In this document: positions 7,909 through 15,987 of the stretch, one piece after another
How the letters are laid out: each line of letters opens with the position of its first letter
Position numbering within the stretch: position 1 is the first letter of the stretch
Assembly: GCA_016932075.1 (NCBI GenBank)
Contig: JAFGDP010000150.1
Location: forward strand, 1 to 27,725
Direction of reading: 5' to 3'
Source: Chitinispirillaceae bacterium
Lineage (GTDB): Bacteria; Fibrobacterota; Chitinivibrionia; Chitinivibrionales; Chitinispirillaceae
DNA: 27,725 nt
Translations under genes and position numbers: made by a program
Notes under the pieces: model-generated
Told to the model about the DNA's origin: nothing
Database searches by the model: none
The model's input: the letters and a program-made list of their open reading frames with translations, nothing else

Positions 7909-8907
7909 TTACAACCGGGCCCTGATCCGCCGCCACCCCCTGTCCGGAATGGCCGCGCCGACGACCCGGCACACTTCGTAGCCGCATGCGGAACCGAGCA
8001 TGCCGCACGTCGCAAGCGGGTAACCCCGGGTGAGTCCGTAGAGAAAACCGGAAGCCCACAGGTCGCCCGCTCCGGTCGTATCAACGATGGTTTCTCCATC
8101 ATTGATCGCCGCCACCCGCGTTATCAATCCGTTGTGTACGATAAGGCTTCCCCTGCCGCCCATCTTGACGACAGATATTTCAACATGCTCGGCAAGCGCC
8201 ATGACGGACTTTTCTTCGATGGAATAGCCCGTATACACCCGCGCTTCGTCTTCGTTGGCGATGATGATGTCGACGTATTCGTCGATGACGGAACGAAGGT
8301 ACTCCATGGCGTTCTCCACGACCGTGTAACTTGCCAGGTCCAGTGATATGCGTGCGCCGGACGCTTTTGCCGCCCTGAGCACCGCGGTCATGAGTTCCCG
8401 GTTGAACAGCAGATACCCTTCGAGGTGCACGAGACAGGCATTGTCAAAAAGGGACGGCGCCATTTCAGCGGGGCTGGTTTCAGAGGAAGCGCCGAGATAG
8501 GTGAGCATGGACCGCTGCGCATCCGGGGTGATGATGGAAAGCACGTTGCCGGTCGGCGTCGATGACGTGAACAGGCGGGGTTCGACCGAATGCCTTCTGA
8601 GCTGTTCCTCAAAGAGCAGACCCCACGGGTCGCTGCCCCGCTTGCCGATGAACCGCGCGGCACCCCCGAGCATGCCGATGCCGAGAATGGTGTTGCAGGC
8701 AGAGCCTCCCGGCACGATGACCGGTTCGCGACCGCTTTTTTTAATAAGCGCCGGCGCGGTCTGGTCGTCCACCAGCTTCATGCCGCCGATATGCGCGCCG
8801 GCTTCACGGACAAACTTTTCATTTTCAAGCAGGCATATATCAACAAGCGCCGATCCGACGCCGACGATCACATTTTTCGGAGATTTCGCGCAGAAGGGTG
8901 CCGTCAT
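7909..8907 (-). CDS. PfkB-family carbohydrate/nucleoside kinase (adenosine kinase-like)
   Basis: This is an ATP-dependent kinase of the ribokinase/PfkB superfamily, 332 aa. The N-terminal substrate lid contains GGSACNTILGIGMLGG (signature 1). The C-terminal signature is DTTGAGDLWASGFLYGL, with the anion-hole GAGD and its catalytic Asp. The layout, including a GVGSALVDIC start and a short KRGSDPWG turn, is closest to the adenosine/sugar kinase branch, but the substrate cannot be fixed from sequence alone. A GGAGG lies 11 bases before the ATG at 8907, somewhat far. The start codon sits inside a perfect 14-bp palindrome that could be an operator. It is divergent from thiL. Confidence 0.88.
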   Translation of the reverse strand: MTAPFCAKSPKNVIVGVGSALVDICLLENEKFVREAGAHIGGMKLVDDQTAPALIKKSGREPVIVPGGSACNTILGIGMLGGAARFIGKRGSDPWGLLFEEQLRRHSVEPRLFTSSTPTGNVLSIITPDAQRSMLTYLGASSETSPAEMAPSLFDNACLVHLEGYLLFNRELMTAVLRAAKASGARISLDLASYTVVENAMEYLRSVIDEYVDIIIANEDEARVYTGYSIEEKSVMALAEHVEISVVKMGGRGSLIVHNGLITRVAAINDGETIVDTTGAGDLWASGFLYGLTRGYPLATCGMLGSACGYEVCRVVGAAIPDRGWRRIRARL

Positions 8908-8918
8908 GAACGTTCATG
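8905..8918. repeat. Perfect 14-bp palindrome over the kinase start codon
   Basis: CATGAACGTTCATG is its own reverse complement. It includes the ATG of the PfkB kinase on the minus strand and lies in the 81-102-bp divergent region shared with thiL. It is a candidate repressor-binding site or leader hairpin. Confidence 0.45.
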
Positions 8919-8934
8919 CCTCCGGGCTGGGCGG

Positions 8935-8964
8935 GTGAAAAAAAACGACAGTATCGCCTATAAA
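8935..8964 (+). promoter_or_regulatory. Candidate sigma-70 promoter of thiL
   Basis: GTGAAA (8935-8940), an 18-base spacer and TATAAA (8959-8964), followed by more A/T. Predicted initiation near 8971 is compatible with either the GTG at 8989 or the ATG at 9010. Confidence 0.35.
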
Positions 8965-9009
8965 ATAAAGCGCGGGGATGGCTGATAGGTGAGATTCAAC
9001 GGGACGATC

Positions 9010-10068
9010 ATGATCACGAGCACGCCGCGTAAACGTATTTTTATTCCATCTATGAACCGGCGCTATCCCTCGAACGAATACAAGCTGTGCACGGCTCTGG
9101 AAAAAGCGCTGGGCCGTGCGGCCCGGCGCGGCGTTCCCTACGAACTGGTCATGGGAGACGATGCGGCAGTCCGCCGCTGCAGGCAGGGCGAACGGATCGT
9201 TCTGACCGCTGATAGTGCGGTAGAGAACGTCCATTTCACCCGCACCCACCTGTCCATGCGCCAGGTCGGTTTCCGTGCCGCAGCCGCCAATGTAAGCGAC
9301 TGCGCGGCAATGGGTGCGCTGCCCGAAGCAGCGCTGGTGCAACTCGTGCTGCCGCATCACGCGCCAAGGCGCGCGCGGGAGGCCGTGGCTCTTTACAAGG
9401 GCATTGCGGAGGCGTGCCGTTACTGGAACGTCAGGATAGTGGGCGGGGACTGCGTTTCAGGTCCGGCATGGGCCATCGGCATCACCATGATCGGTACTGT
9501 TCCACGGTCCGGCCGCGTGTGCACCCGTAAAGGCATTCGGGCAGGGGATGCTCTCTGGCTCTCCGGATTTCCCGGATTGAGCGCGGCGGGCCTGGCAGCG
9601 CTCAGCGTGTGGGGGAAGGGGGCGGTGCCGCGCCGCTATCGCACGCTTGTCAATTGCCATGTCAGGCCGCTGCCGTCACCGGACCTCGGCCGCATGCTCG
9701 GTGCGCACCGGCAGGTTCACGCCATGATGGACCTTTCCGACGGCTTGTCAAAAGACGCGCGCACGCTGTGTTATGAAAACCGTCTCGGCCTTGATATCTC
9801 GCTCGATACCGGCATGGTCCCTCACGCCATGCTTTCGTTAAGCAGGGAGATCGACATTCCGTGGCAGGAGTGGGCGTTGCACGGCGGTGAGGACTATACC
9901 CTGCTGTATGCGGCGGCACCCGCATTAGATCCGGGACGGCTTCACGCGCGCCACCGCACGGCAATGGTCAGGATTGGCACCTTTACAGCACGGCACCATT
10001 CGATCGTGCTGCACAACGGCGGTCGCCGTATGACGCTGCGCAATAAAAGCTGGGACCATCTCACGTGA
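9010..10068 (+). CDS. thiL: Thiamine-monophosphate kinase
   Basis: It phosphorylates thiamine monophosphate to thiamine diphosphate, the last step of cofactor synthesis. The PurM/ThiL fold motifs appear in order: VMGDDAAV, a TADSAVENVHF metal/phosphate loop, NVSDCAAMGA, GGDC, MMDLSDGLSKDA and HGGEDYTLL. The ATG at 9010 is preferred because GGGACG lies 6-7 bases upstream. A GTG at 8989 would add seven residues, and an ATG at 9052 is also possible but has no ribosome-binding site. From 9010 the protein has 352 aa, slightly longer than the usual 320-330. No other thiamine gene is nearby, so it appears to be a single-gene unit, divergent from the PfkB kinase. Confidence 0.92.
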   Translation: MITSTPRKRIFIPSMNRRYPSNEYKLCTALEKALGRAARRGVPYELVMGDDAAVRRCRQGERIVLTADSAVENVHFTRTHLSMRQVGFRAAAANVSDCAAMGALPEAALVQLVLPHHAPRRAREAVALYKGIAEACRYWNVRIVGGDCVSGPAWAIGITMIGTVPRSGRVCTRKGIRAGDALWLSGFPGLSAAGLAALSVWGKGAVPRRYRTLVNCHVRPLPSPDLGRMLGAHRQVHAMMDLSDGLSKDARTLCYENRLGLDISLDTGMVPHAMLSLSREIDIPWQEWALHGGEDYTLLYAAAPALDPGRLHARHRTAMVRIGTFTARHHSIVLHNGGRRMTLRNKSWDHLT

Positions 10069-10130
10069 GGGAAAAAATCTTGCGCATCGCGGCATGGAGG
10101 AGTATTTTAGGGCCGTCGGAAACGGGTGAA

Positions 10131-10159
10131 TTGCGCGTCCGGTGGGGCTGGTTTATTAT
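10131..10159 (+). promoter_or_regulatory. Candidate sigma-70 promoter of the UvrD/PcrA gene
   Basis: TTGCGC (10131-10136), a 17-base spacer and TATTAT (10154-10159). Predicted initiation near 10166 gives a leader of about 53 bases. The 150-bp gap from thiL shows no convincing terminator. Confidence 0.4.
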
Positions 10160-10218
10160 CGCCGCAGAATCCCGTGCGACCCGTTCGACACCGGTGAAAA
10201 GGAAAAGAACAACCACTC

Positions 10219-12453
10219 ATGCCGCTTATTGACACCCTCGTCTTGAATCCGGTGCAGCGCGAGGCGGTGCTGTACAACGAAGGCCCTGAGCTCGTGTTCG
10301 CCGGTGCAGGGACGGGAAAGACCCGCGTGCTTACCGCCAAGATCGCATGGCTTATCGAACAGGGCATGTACCCGGGAGAGATTTTCGCGGCCACTTTTAC
10401 CAATAAGGCGGCACGGGAGATGCGGTCGCGGGTCGAGTCGCTCACCGGGCTTTCCACTGAGGGGATGTGGATCGGTACCTTCCATTCCATGTGCGCGCGC
10501 ATCCTCCGCAGAGAGGGGAGCGTCATCGGATTCATGCCGGGATTCACCATCTACGACACCGCTGACCAGCGGACGGCCATTAAAAAGGTGCTTGCCTCAC
10601 TGGGAATAGATGACCGCAGCATGCCGTACCGCCAGGTGCTTGCCGCTATTTCAGGATACAAAAACCGCTGTGTTCCGCCGGAAGCGCTCGAAGGGCAGGA
10701 GCGCGGTTTTTACGGTGAGGAGCTGGTGCGCGTGTACAAGGCGTATCAGACAACACTGCTTGACGCACAGGCAATGGATTTCGACGACCTGCTTTCCAAC
10801 ACGGTTTATTGTTTCCAGAAAGCACCCCAAGTGCTGCGGCGCTACCAGGAGTGTTTCAAACAGGTGCTGGTCGATGAGTACCAGGACACCAACACGGCGC
10901 AGTTCCTTTTTCTCAAACTGATCGCGCAGCAGCACGGCCGCGTGTTCGTGGTCGGCGACGATGACCAGAGCATTTACGGGTGGCGCGGCGCGCAGGTGGA
11001 GAACATCCTGTCATTTGAGTCCCAGTTTCCCCGTACCCGCGTGTTCACGCTTGAACAGAACTACCGTTCCACCGGCGTGATCCTCACCTTTGCCAATGCC
11101 GCAATTTCGGCCAACGCCATGCGGTCACCAAAGAACCTCTGGACCGCGCTGTCGGGAGGGGAACGGGTTACGGTCAACCGTTTCCGCGACGACCGTCAGG
11201 AGGCGGAGAGCGTTGCCGACCGTATACAGGGGCTTATCGCCGGCGGCACAAAGGCGACGGCCATAGCGGTGCTGTTTCGAACCAATGCCCAGTCGCGGGC
11301 GTTCGAAGAGGTGCTGCGGCGGCGCAGGATACCCTACGTGATCGTCGGCGGCATGAGTTTTTACGAACGGGCCGAGATCAAGGACTGTCTTGCCTATCTG
11401 CGCCTGCTCGTCAATCCGAAAGACAACGTTGCGTTTGAGCGGATAGTCAATGTCCCGCCCCGGGGGCTGGGCGAAAAAGCGTATGAAGCGCTCGCGGCGG
11501 TTGCCGCACAGAAAAAACTGTCGCCGTGCGAAGCGCTGTTGACAAGCGATATGGAATCGTTTGCTCCCCGGTACCGTCAGGGTTTTGCCGATATCCGCGA
11601 CCTGCTTGTCCTGCTTGGCGAGAGCGTGCAGAATCAGGAGCCGGTATCCGCCATGGTCAATGACCTGCTCAAGCTCAGCGGCTATATGGACATGCTCACC
11701 CAGGAGGACACCGAAGAGGCGGCGGGCCGGATCGAGAACCTCAACGAGTTCACGCATGTGCTCCATGCGTGGTCCGAGGAGCATCCCGGCAGAGGGCTTG
11801 CCGATTTTCTCGAGGAGGTGACGCTTGCGACCGATGTCGATACCTGGGAAGCGCGTGACGAGGCGGTCAATCTCATGACCATGCATTGCGCAAAAGGCCT
11901 CGAGTTCGAGGCGGTGTTTCTCGTTGGTCTTGAAGAGGGGCTTATCCCATCGCGCAGAAATATTGACGACGAAAAAAAGATCGAAGAGGAGCGCCGTCTG
12001 TTCTATGTCGGCATCACGCGCGCTGAAAAACAGCTCGAATGCTCGTTTGTGGACTGCCGGTGGCGTTTCGGCGACATGGTTCCCGGATATCCGTCGCGCT
12101 TTCTAGAGTCCATACCCCAAGATGCATATCTGTTCAGGGACCGCAGCAATTACTACGACGCCGTGCTGGAGACGGCAAAAACGGTCCAGCGGCCGGCAGC
12201 CGGTCCGAAAAAAGGGCCGCGCCGCTTGACCGTACCGGCGAACAGGCAGAGGGCGCCGCTGGCCGACGAGTTTTCGCAGGAACCGGTGGAATTCCGCATG
12301 GGACAGCCAGTCACGCACAAAACGTATGGCCGCGGCAGAATAGTCTCTATCAGCGGATTCGGTGACGACATGAAGCTCACCGTGCTTTTCAATAACGGAA
12401 CCCGTAAAAGGCTCATGGCGAAATTCGCCAATTTCGAGGCGAGTATGCCATAG
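10219..12453 (+). CDS. pcrA: UvrD/PcrA-type superfamily 1A DNA helicase
   Basis: This is a 3'-5' DNA helicase used in nucleotide-excision and mismatch repair and in clearing replication conflicts. The motifs are Walker A GAGTGKT (residues 29-35), ATFTNKAAREM (Ia), GTFHSMCARILRR, VDEYQDTN (II), GDDDQSIYGWRGA (III), EQNYRS (IV), MTMHCAKGLEFEAVFLVG (V) and RRLFYVGITRAEK (VI). At 744 aa it has the usual length. The C-terminal 55 residues, from FRMGQPVTHKTYGRG, match the Tudor-like domain that contacts RNA polymerase in PcrA/UvrD. That domain and the overall motif set favour PcrA/UvrD over Rep, although 'uvrD' would be an equally fair name. Confidence 0.95.
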   Translation: MPLIDTLVLNPVQREAVLYNEGPELVFAGAGTGKTRVLTAKIAWLIEQGMYPGEIFAATFTNKAAREMRSRVESLTGLSTEGMWIGTFHSMCARILRREGSVIGFMPGFTIYDTADQRTAIKKVLASLGIDDRSMPYRQVLAAISGYKNRCVPPEALEGQERGFYGEELVRVYKAYQTTLLDAQAMDFDDLLSNTVYCFQKAPQVLRRYQECFKQVLVDEYQDTNTAQFLFLKLIAQQHGRVFVVGDDDQSIYGWRGAQVENILSFESQFPRTRVFTLEQNYRSTGVILTFANAAISANAMRSPKNLWTALSGGERVTVNRFRDDRQEAESVADRIQGLIAGGTKATAIAVLFRTNAQSRAFEEVLRRRRIPYVIVGGMSFYERAEIKDCLAYLRLLVNPKDNVAFERIVNVPPRGLGEKAYEALAAVAAQKKLSPCEALLTSDMESFAPRYRQGFADIRDLLVLLGESVQNQEPVSAMVNDLLKLSGYMDMLTQEDTEEAAGRIENLNEFTHVLHAWSEEHPGRGLADFLEEVTLATDVDTWEARDEAVNLMTMHCAKGLEFEAVFLVGLEEGLIPSRRNIDDEKKIEEERRLFYVGITRAEKQLECSFVDCRWRFGDMVPGYPSRFLESIPQDAYLFRDRSNYYDAVLETAKTVQRPAAGPKKGPRRLTVPANRQRAPLADEFSQEPVEFRMGQPVTHKTYGRGRIVSISGFGDDMKLTVLFNNGTRKRLMAKFANFEASMP

Positions 12454-12459
12454 GGGTGG

Positions 12460-12476
12460 TTGCGTACGTTTCGCAA
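12460..12476. terminator. Weak convergent hairpin after the helicase gene
   Basis: TTGCG and CGCAA pair around a seven-base loop and are followed by TTTCCC. It lies in the 52-bp gap between the helicase and the convergent gene that ends at 12506. Confidence 0.25.
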
Positions 12477-12505
12477 TTTCCCTGCATGGTTTCCGCTGGT
12501 GAGCG

Positions 12506-13261
12506 TCAGGTATCGAATCCCGGCCGTTTAAATCCCCGCGCCAGGGGGAACCCCTCTTCAATTCTTCTCCGCAATCCGGCACCGTATGCAATGATAGATG
12601 CAATACCCGTTGCGCAGTCGGGAAGTGCCTTGTGCAGGATGTCCCATGCGGTAATGGACCGGTCAAGACCGATGAGCGCTATTTTGACGGAGCCGTAGGC
12701 ACTGCATTGCTGGTCGTCCGTGTTCTCGTCCTGCAGCCGGTTTACGGCCCGGCAGAGCTTTACATAGATAAAATACTGGTACCAGCGGACGATTTTTATT
12801 GCATCTTTGACAAGTGGGTTATGTTCCGGATGGACCCCGCCTTTGCTGCTTTCCGGCAGTGACGCTTTAAACCATTCTTCGACCATGCGTGCGTAGGTTT
12901 TCGCGTCACGCACGCACTCGTGGTTCTGGGCAGACAACCGTTTCAGCTCGTCCGCGAGCGCGTCGCAGCTGTCTTCAGGTACCGGTTCGCCTGAAGCGGT
13001 GTCGCCGTCATCAATGAGCGGCGCGGCACAGAGGTCCCGGTTGACCTCCTGCCAGAACCGCACGAGCGGATCGGCGCCGGGCGGGCGGCTTTGCGCGTAT
13101 TCACGCTGCAGCGCAAAATTCCTGCAGCGCGAGGTAAAACCGCACCGCTCACACCAAGCGTCACAGTAGTTGAAAATGCCTTCGATAAAACCGTGTGTGT
13201 CGGGCATGCAGGGAAAATAGGTGATGGAACCAACCGGGATTATTTCCATGCTACGGTCCAT
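12506..13261 (-). CDS. Conserved-looking hypothetical protein with a four-cysteine motif
   Basis: I do not recognise a named family. From the ATG at 13261 (251 aa) the clearest element is a cysteine cluster with spacing C-x3-C-x2-C-x5-C (C33, C37, C40, C46, within YCDAWCERC and TSRC), which could bind zinc or an Fe-S cluster. The rest is mainly helical, acidic in the middle, and ends with a segment carrying IGLDRSITAWDIL. The C-x3-C-x2-C part resembles the radical SAM signature, but nothing else of that fold is present. The frame stays open to 13348, but that extension overlaps a decayed gene remnant on the other strand. The ribosome-binding site is weak (GCAGG), and an ATG at 13249 is an alternative. 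Confidence 0.65.
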   Translation of the reverse strand: MDRSMEIIPVGSITYFPCMPDTHGFIEGIFNYCDAWCERCGFTSRCRNFALQREYAQSRPPGADPLVRFWQEVNRDLCAAPLIDDGDTASGEPVPEDSCDALADELKRLSAQNHECVRDAKTYARMVEEWFKASLPESSKGGVHPEHNPLVKDAIKIVRWYQYFIYVKLCRAVNRLQDENTDDQQCSAYGSVKIALIGLDRSITAWDILHKALPDCATGIASIIAYGAGLRRRIEEGFPLARGFKRPGFDT

Positions 13262-13500
13262 ACCTGCATTTGTCTTGTCCGCATACGGCCTGCGTAAAGC
13301 CCTTGTCGCTGCAGCGCTCCTGGCGCTGGTAACGGCACCGCTATACATGGATGTGGCGGGTAATGATTTGGTGTATTATGACGATAGCGTCTACAATGGG
13401 CGCGCTGTATCAAAAGCAGGGTGATCTGGAAAAGGCGCTGGCCCAGTATAATGCATCGCGGGCCCTTGACTCCAGCGTGGTGTCAACGCACGGCGCTTTC
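13248..13500 (+). pseudogene. Remnant of a TPR-containing integral membrane protein
   Basis: Two fragments in different frames abut near 13394. The first (ATG 13248) has a hydrophobic helix, LVAAALLALVTAPLYMDV, followed by NDLVYYDDSVYNG. This is the start typical of multi-spanning proteins with C-terminal TPRs, where a helix is followed by an N/D-F-V-x-x-D-D turn. The second (13396 onward) reads GALYQKQGDLEKALAQYN and then ASRALD, a good tetratricopeptide helix pair. The middle of the gene, usually well over 1 kb, is missing, so an internal deletion plus frameshift is inferred. It overlaps the possible start of the cysteine-motif gene on the other strand. 13501-13555 shows nothing convincing. 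Confidence 0.55.
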
Positions 13501-13555
13501 CCGGAGCGGCCGATAGTGTCCGATGGCAGTGAAACGGAACCTGGCAGAGGAGAAA

Positions 13556-14881
13556 TCAGGCGCAGAGCGACACGTACTTCTCAAAATCAATCCAATCACT
13601 ACCGAGACCTGCATCCGGGAGCGTGCCCCGTTCATAGGCGGTCACGTCGCCTTTGTCCAGCACCTTCTCCAGTACCTTCCATGCAGTCTCGGTCTCTTCT
13701 GCCGTGACAAACAGGGTGCGGTCGCCCCGAATGATGTCGTGCAACAGGCGCTGGTACGCGTCCGGGATTTCAGACGCGAACGCGTCGCGGTAGCAGAAAT
13801 TCATGTGCGTCCCCACGATGCTGTTGTCCGTGCCCGGCGCCTTGCTCGACAGGTCGATGATGATCCCTTCGGCAGGCTGGATCTTGAACACGATCCGGTT
13901 GGGCGAGAGCTCTCCCCTTTCATTGAAAAGGAGCCTGGGAAGCGGTTTGAGCCGTATGCCGATTTCAGTGCCTCTGCGGTTAACCGCTTTCCCGGTGCGC
14001 AGATAGATCGGTATGCCGGTCCAGCGAAAGTTGTCAATAGCGAGCTTGAGTTCGGCATAGGTTTCCGTGGTCGAGCCTGCGGCAACTCCTTTTTCGGCCG
14101 TATACCCGTTGTACTGGAATCTGCGGTATCGCTCCACCCGCAGCGACCGTAACAGCAACGTCTTCTGCAGGGAGATATCAACCGGGCACAGCGTGGGCGG
14201 CGCCTCCATGGTGAGCAGGCTCAGAAGCTGGAACAGGTGGTTCTGCACCATATCGCGGATGATGCCGGCCTTGTCAAAATAGGCGCCACGGTTCAGGATG
14301 CCGATATCTTCGAGCGCGCTGATCTGGATCGATTCGATGTACCGGCTGTTCCAGATAGGGTAGAAGAGCGCGTTGGCGAACCTGAACACCAGGATGTTCT
14401 GTACCGCTTCCTTGGCAAGGTAGTGGTCGATGCGGAAAATATTCGATTCGTTGAAGCATTCGGCCAGCTTCTGATTGAGCTTTTGCGCTGACGCGTAATT
14501 GTAGCCGAACGGTTTTTCGATGACGAGCGACACGTTTTTCGCGAAACCCTCTTTTCTCAGGGCGCATGCCGTGGTCACGTACGCTTCGGGCGGCTGGGCA
14601 AGGAAAAAGATGACGCGCTCGCCCGCTTTGCGGGAGGTTATGTACAATTTAAGTCCCTCAATGCCCTGGTGGTAGGAGAGCAGCGCGCCGAACCGTTCTT
14701 CCAAAGCGACCATGTTTCTGAAGCTGTCGTCCGTGAACGGGGTCCTGCCCACGCCCACGATGCGGTTGGAGTCGTTGAGCTTTCCCTTTTTGTACAGAAG
14801 CTGCAGCGCAGGCACCAGTTTGCGCCTTGCCAGGTCTCCTGACGCGCCGAGGATCACGATCGTGCAGTTATCGGTAATCAT
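13556..14881 (-). CDS. zwf: Glucose-6-phosphate 1-dehydrogenase
   Basis: It oxidises glucose 6-phosphate to 6-phosphogluconolactone with NADP(+), the entry step of the oxidative pentose-phosphate pathway. The dinucleotide-binding motif GASGDLA is at residues 12-18. EKPFGYN is at about 122-128. The active-site segment RIDHYLAKE is at 150-158; the family norm is RIDHYLGKE, so Gly156 is replaced by Ala. The catalytic His is not in this segment, and the downstream C-terminal sheet domain looks intact. At 441 aa it is somewhat shorter than the common 480-500. An AAGGT precedes the ATG. No pgl or gnd is adjacent, so the gene appears to stand alone. NADPH supply to the nearby oxidative-stress proteins is a possible but unproven link. 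Confidence 0.93.
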   Translation of the reverse strand: MITDNCTIVILGASGDLARRKLVPALQLLYKKGKLNDSNRIVGVGRTPFTDDSFRNMVALEERFGALLSYHQGIEGLKLYITSRKAGERVIFFLAQPPEAYVTTACALRKEGFAKNVSLVIEKPFGYNYASAQKLNQKLAECFNESNIFRIDHYLAKEAVQNILVFRFANALFYPIWNSRYIESIQISALEDIGILNRGAYFDKAGIIRDMVQNHLFQLLSLLTMEAPPTLCPVDISLQKTLLLRSLRVERYRRFQYNGYTAEKGVAAGSTTETYAELKLAIDNFRWTGIPIYLRTGKAVNRRGTEIGIRLKPLPRLLFNERGELSPNRIVFKIQPAEGIIIDLSSKAPGTDNSIVGTHMNFCYRDAFASEIPDAYQRLLHDIIRGDRTLFVTAEETETAWKVLEKVLDKGDVTAYERGTLPDAGLGSDWIDFEKYVSLCA

Positions 14882-15009
14882 TGCGTACCTTTTTTTGCGG
14901 TGCGCGGCTAGGGCCGTGCCGGCACCTGCTCCGGGAGGAGACGCTCCGTTTCCCCGTTTTCGGCGGAGACCGACACAGGCGGCATCGCTGGTCGCTGCAC
15001 CATTGACAG

Positions 15010-15048
15010 AAAAAACAATCGCGGCACGGATGTTTTTTCCCGTGTCGC
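15010..15048 (-). terminator. Rho-independent terminator after the rubredoxin gene
   Basis: On the minus strand the arms 15040-15048 and 15021-15029 form a 9-bp stem with one A-C mismatch, around a ten-base loop. They are followed by GATTGTTTTTTCTG. It lies 31 bases beyond the rubredoxin stop. Confidence 0.7.
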
Positions 15049-15079
15049 TTCGATGCCGGCGCCATGGGGAGCGTAGCGC

Positions 15080-15241
15080 TTACTCCTCCGGGGAGAACTC
15101 TTCCTTGCCCACGCCGCACTGGGGGCAGACCCAGTCGTCGGGAAGTGATTCGAACGGGGTTCCCGGCTCAATACCGTTATCGGGATCGCCGATGGCAGGA
15201 TCGTACACGTACCCGCATGCATTGCACACGTATTTCTTCAT
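15080..15241 (-). CDS. Rubredoxin
   Basis: This is a 53-aa one-iron electron carrier. It is encoded from an ATG at 15241 with GGAG 7 bases upstream. Cysteines C6, C9, C39 and C42 sit in [11 protein letters not shown] and [13 protein letters not shown], the standard Fe(SCys)4 ligands. [16 protein letters not shown] forms the typical connecting loop. In anaerobes rubredoxin donates electrons to superoxide reductase, rubrerythrin or rubredoxin:oxygen oxidoreductase. Here the likely partner is the desulfoferrodoxin about 1.9 kb away. It starts 65 bases after the ferritin gene on the same strand with no terminator between them, so the two are probably one transcript. Confidence 0.95.
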   Translation of the reverse strand: MKKYVCNACGYVYDPAIGDPDNGIEPGTPFESLPDDWVCPQCGVGKEEFSPEE

Positions 15242-15305
15242 TGTCTACTCCTTGCAAGAAGGTGATACCGCGTGGTTGTGTATCGCACGAACGATTGCCG
15301 TTGCA

Positions 15306-15836
15306 TCAGGTTCCGCCCATTGCAGCGCTCACGCCCTGGCTGAAATCAGTAGGTACGTTCGCCGCGGTGCGGGCGCCGAGCTCCTTGTCGTACATGAAGA
15401 GCGCGCTTTTGTTGTCGCCGATCATGCGGAGGCTCTGGATGATCTCATTGTCGTTCTTCTCCTCCTCGACCTGCTCGGTGACATACCAGGCCAGAAACGC
15501 CTGCGAGGCATGGTCTTTGTCGGCGATCGCCAGCTCCATGAGATCATTGATGCTCTTGGTCACGAACTGCTCATGCACGAGCGTTTTTTCAAACATGTCA
15601 AGGAGCGATGAAAATTCCGAGGGCGGCTCCTTGATTGCCTTGAGCAGTACGGACGCTCCCTGGTCCGCAAGGTATTCATAGAACTTCATGGCATGCACCA
15701 TCTCCTCATGGTACTGCACCATGAACCAGACCGATGCGCCTTTGTATCCGTCTTCGCCTGCCTTGGCGGACATGGCCATATACAGATAGGCGGAATACAT
15801 CTCCCTGTTTATCTGTTCGTTGATGGCGTCAATCAT
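15306..15836 (-). CDS. ftnA: Ferritin (bacterial non-haem, FtnA type)
   Basis: It is an iron-storage protein that assembles as a 24-mer and oxidises Fe(II) at a dinuclear centre. The expected ferroxidase residues are visible: E12 in REMYSAYLYMAMSA, E44/E45 and H48 in QYHEEMVHAMKFYEYL, and the C-terminal WYVTEQVEEEKN segment matching the third-iron-site region. No haem-binding Met typical of bacterioferritin is evident. At 176 aa the length is normal. The ATG at 15836 has no recognisable ribosome-binding site. A TATACT box lies only about 10 bases upstream, which would give a very short or absent leader if it is used. Rubredoxin follows 65 bases downstream. Confidence 0.93.
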   Translation of the reverse strand: MIDAINEQINREMYSAYLYMAMSAKAGEDGYKGASVWFMVQYHEEMVHAMKFYEYLADQGASVLLKAIKEPPSEFSSLLDMFEKTLVHEQFVTKSINDLMELAIADKDHASQAFLAWYVTEQVEEEKNDNEIIQSLRMIGDNKSALFMYDKELGARTAANVPTDFSQGVSAAMGGT

Positions 15837-15987
15837 TTTTTTACTGAGTATAACGTCCCCCTATCGTTGAACCACGGTTTCATGACTAAACGTTAAAAAA
15901 TATATCACGCTTCCCGTATCGTCCTTGTTTCTGGTTCGTCCCTGCATGCTGCCACCGGTACACTTACGCGGTAGGTCCATCCAGCTC

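Noticed and set aside
7834..8346. Plus-strand open frame of 170 codons
   Set aside because: It is opposite the C-terminal half of the PfkB kinase, including the catalytic GAGD region, which is clearly the real coding strand.
10059..10068. CTCACGTGAG palindrome at the end of thiL
   Set aside because: It overlaps the thiL stop codon and is followed by an A-run, not a T-run, so it does not support a terminator.
12506..12530. TATCGAATCC resembling the T-loop of a tRNA
   Set aside because: It is the C-terminal coding end of the cysteine-motif gene, and no acceptor or anticodon arm can be formed around it.
14906..14921. GG-N10-GC match upstream of zwf (CGGCACGGCCCTAGCC)
   Set aside because: The -12 half is TAGCC instead of TTGCW, in a GC-rich palindromic stretch where such matches arise easily.
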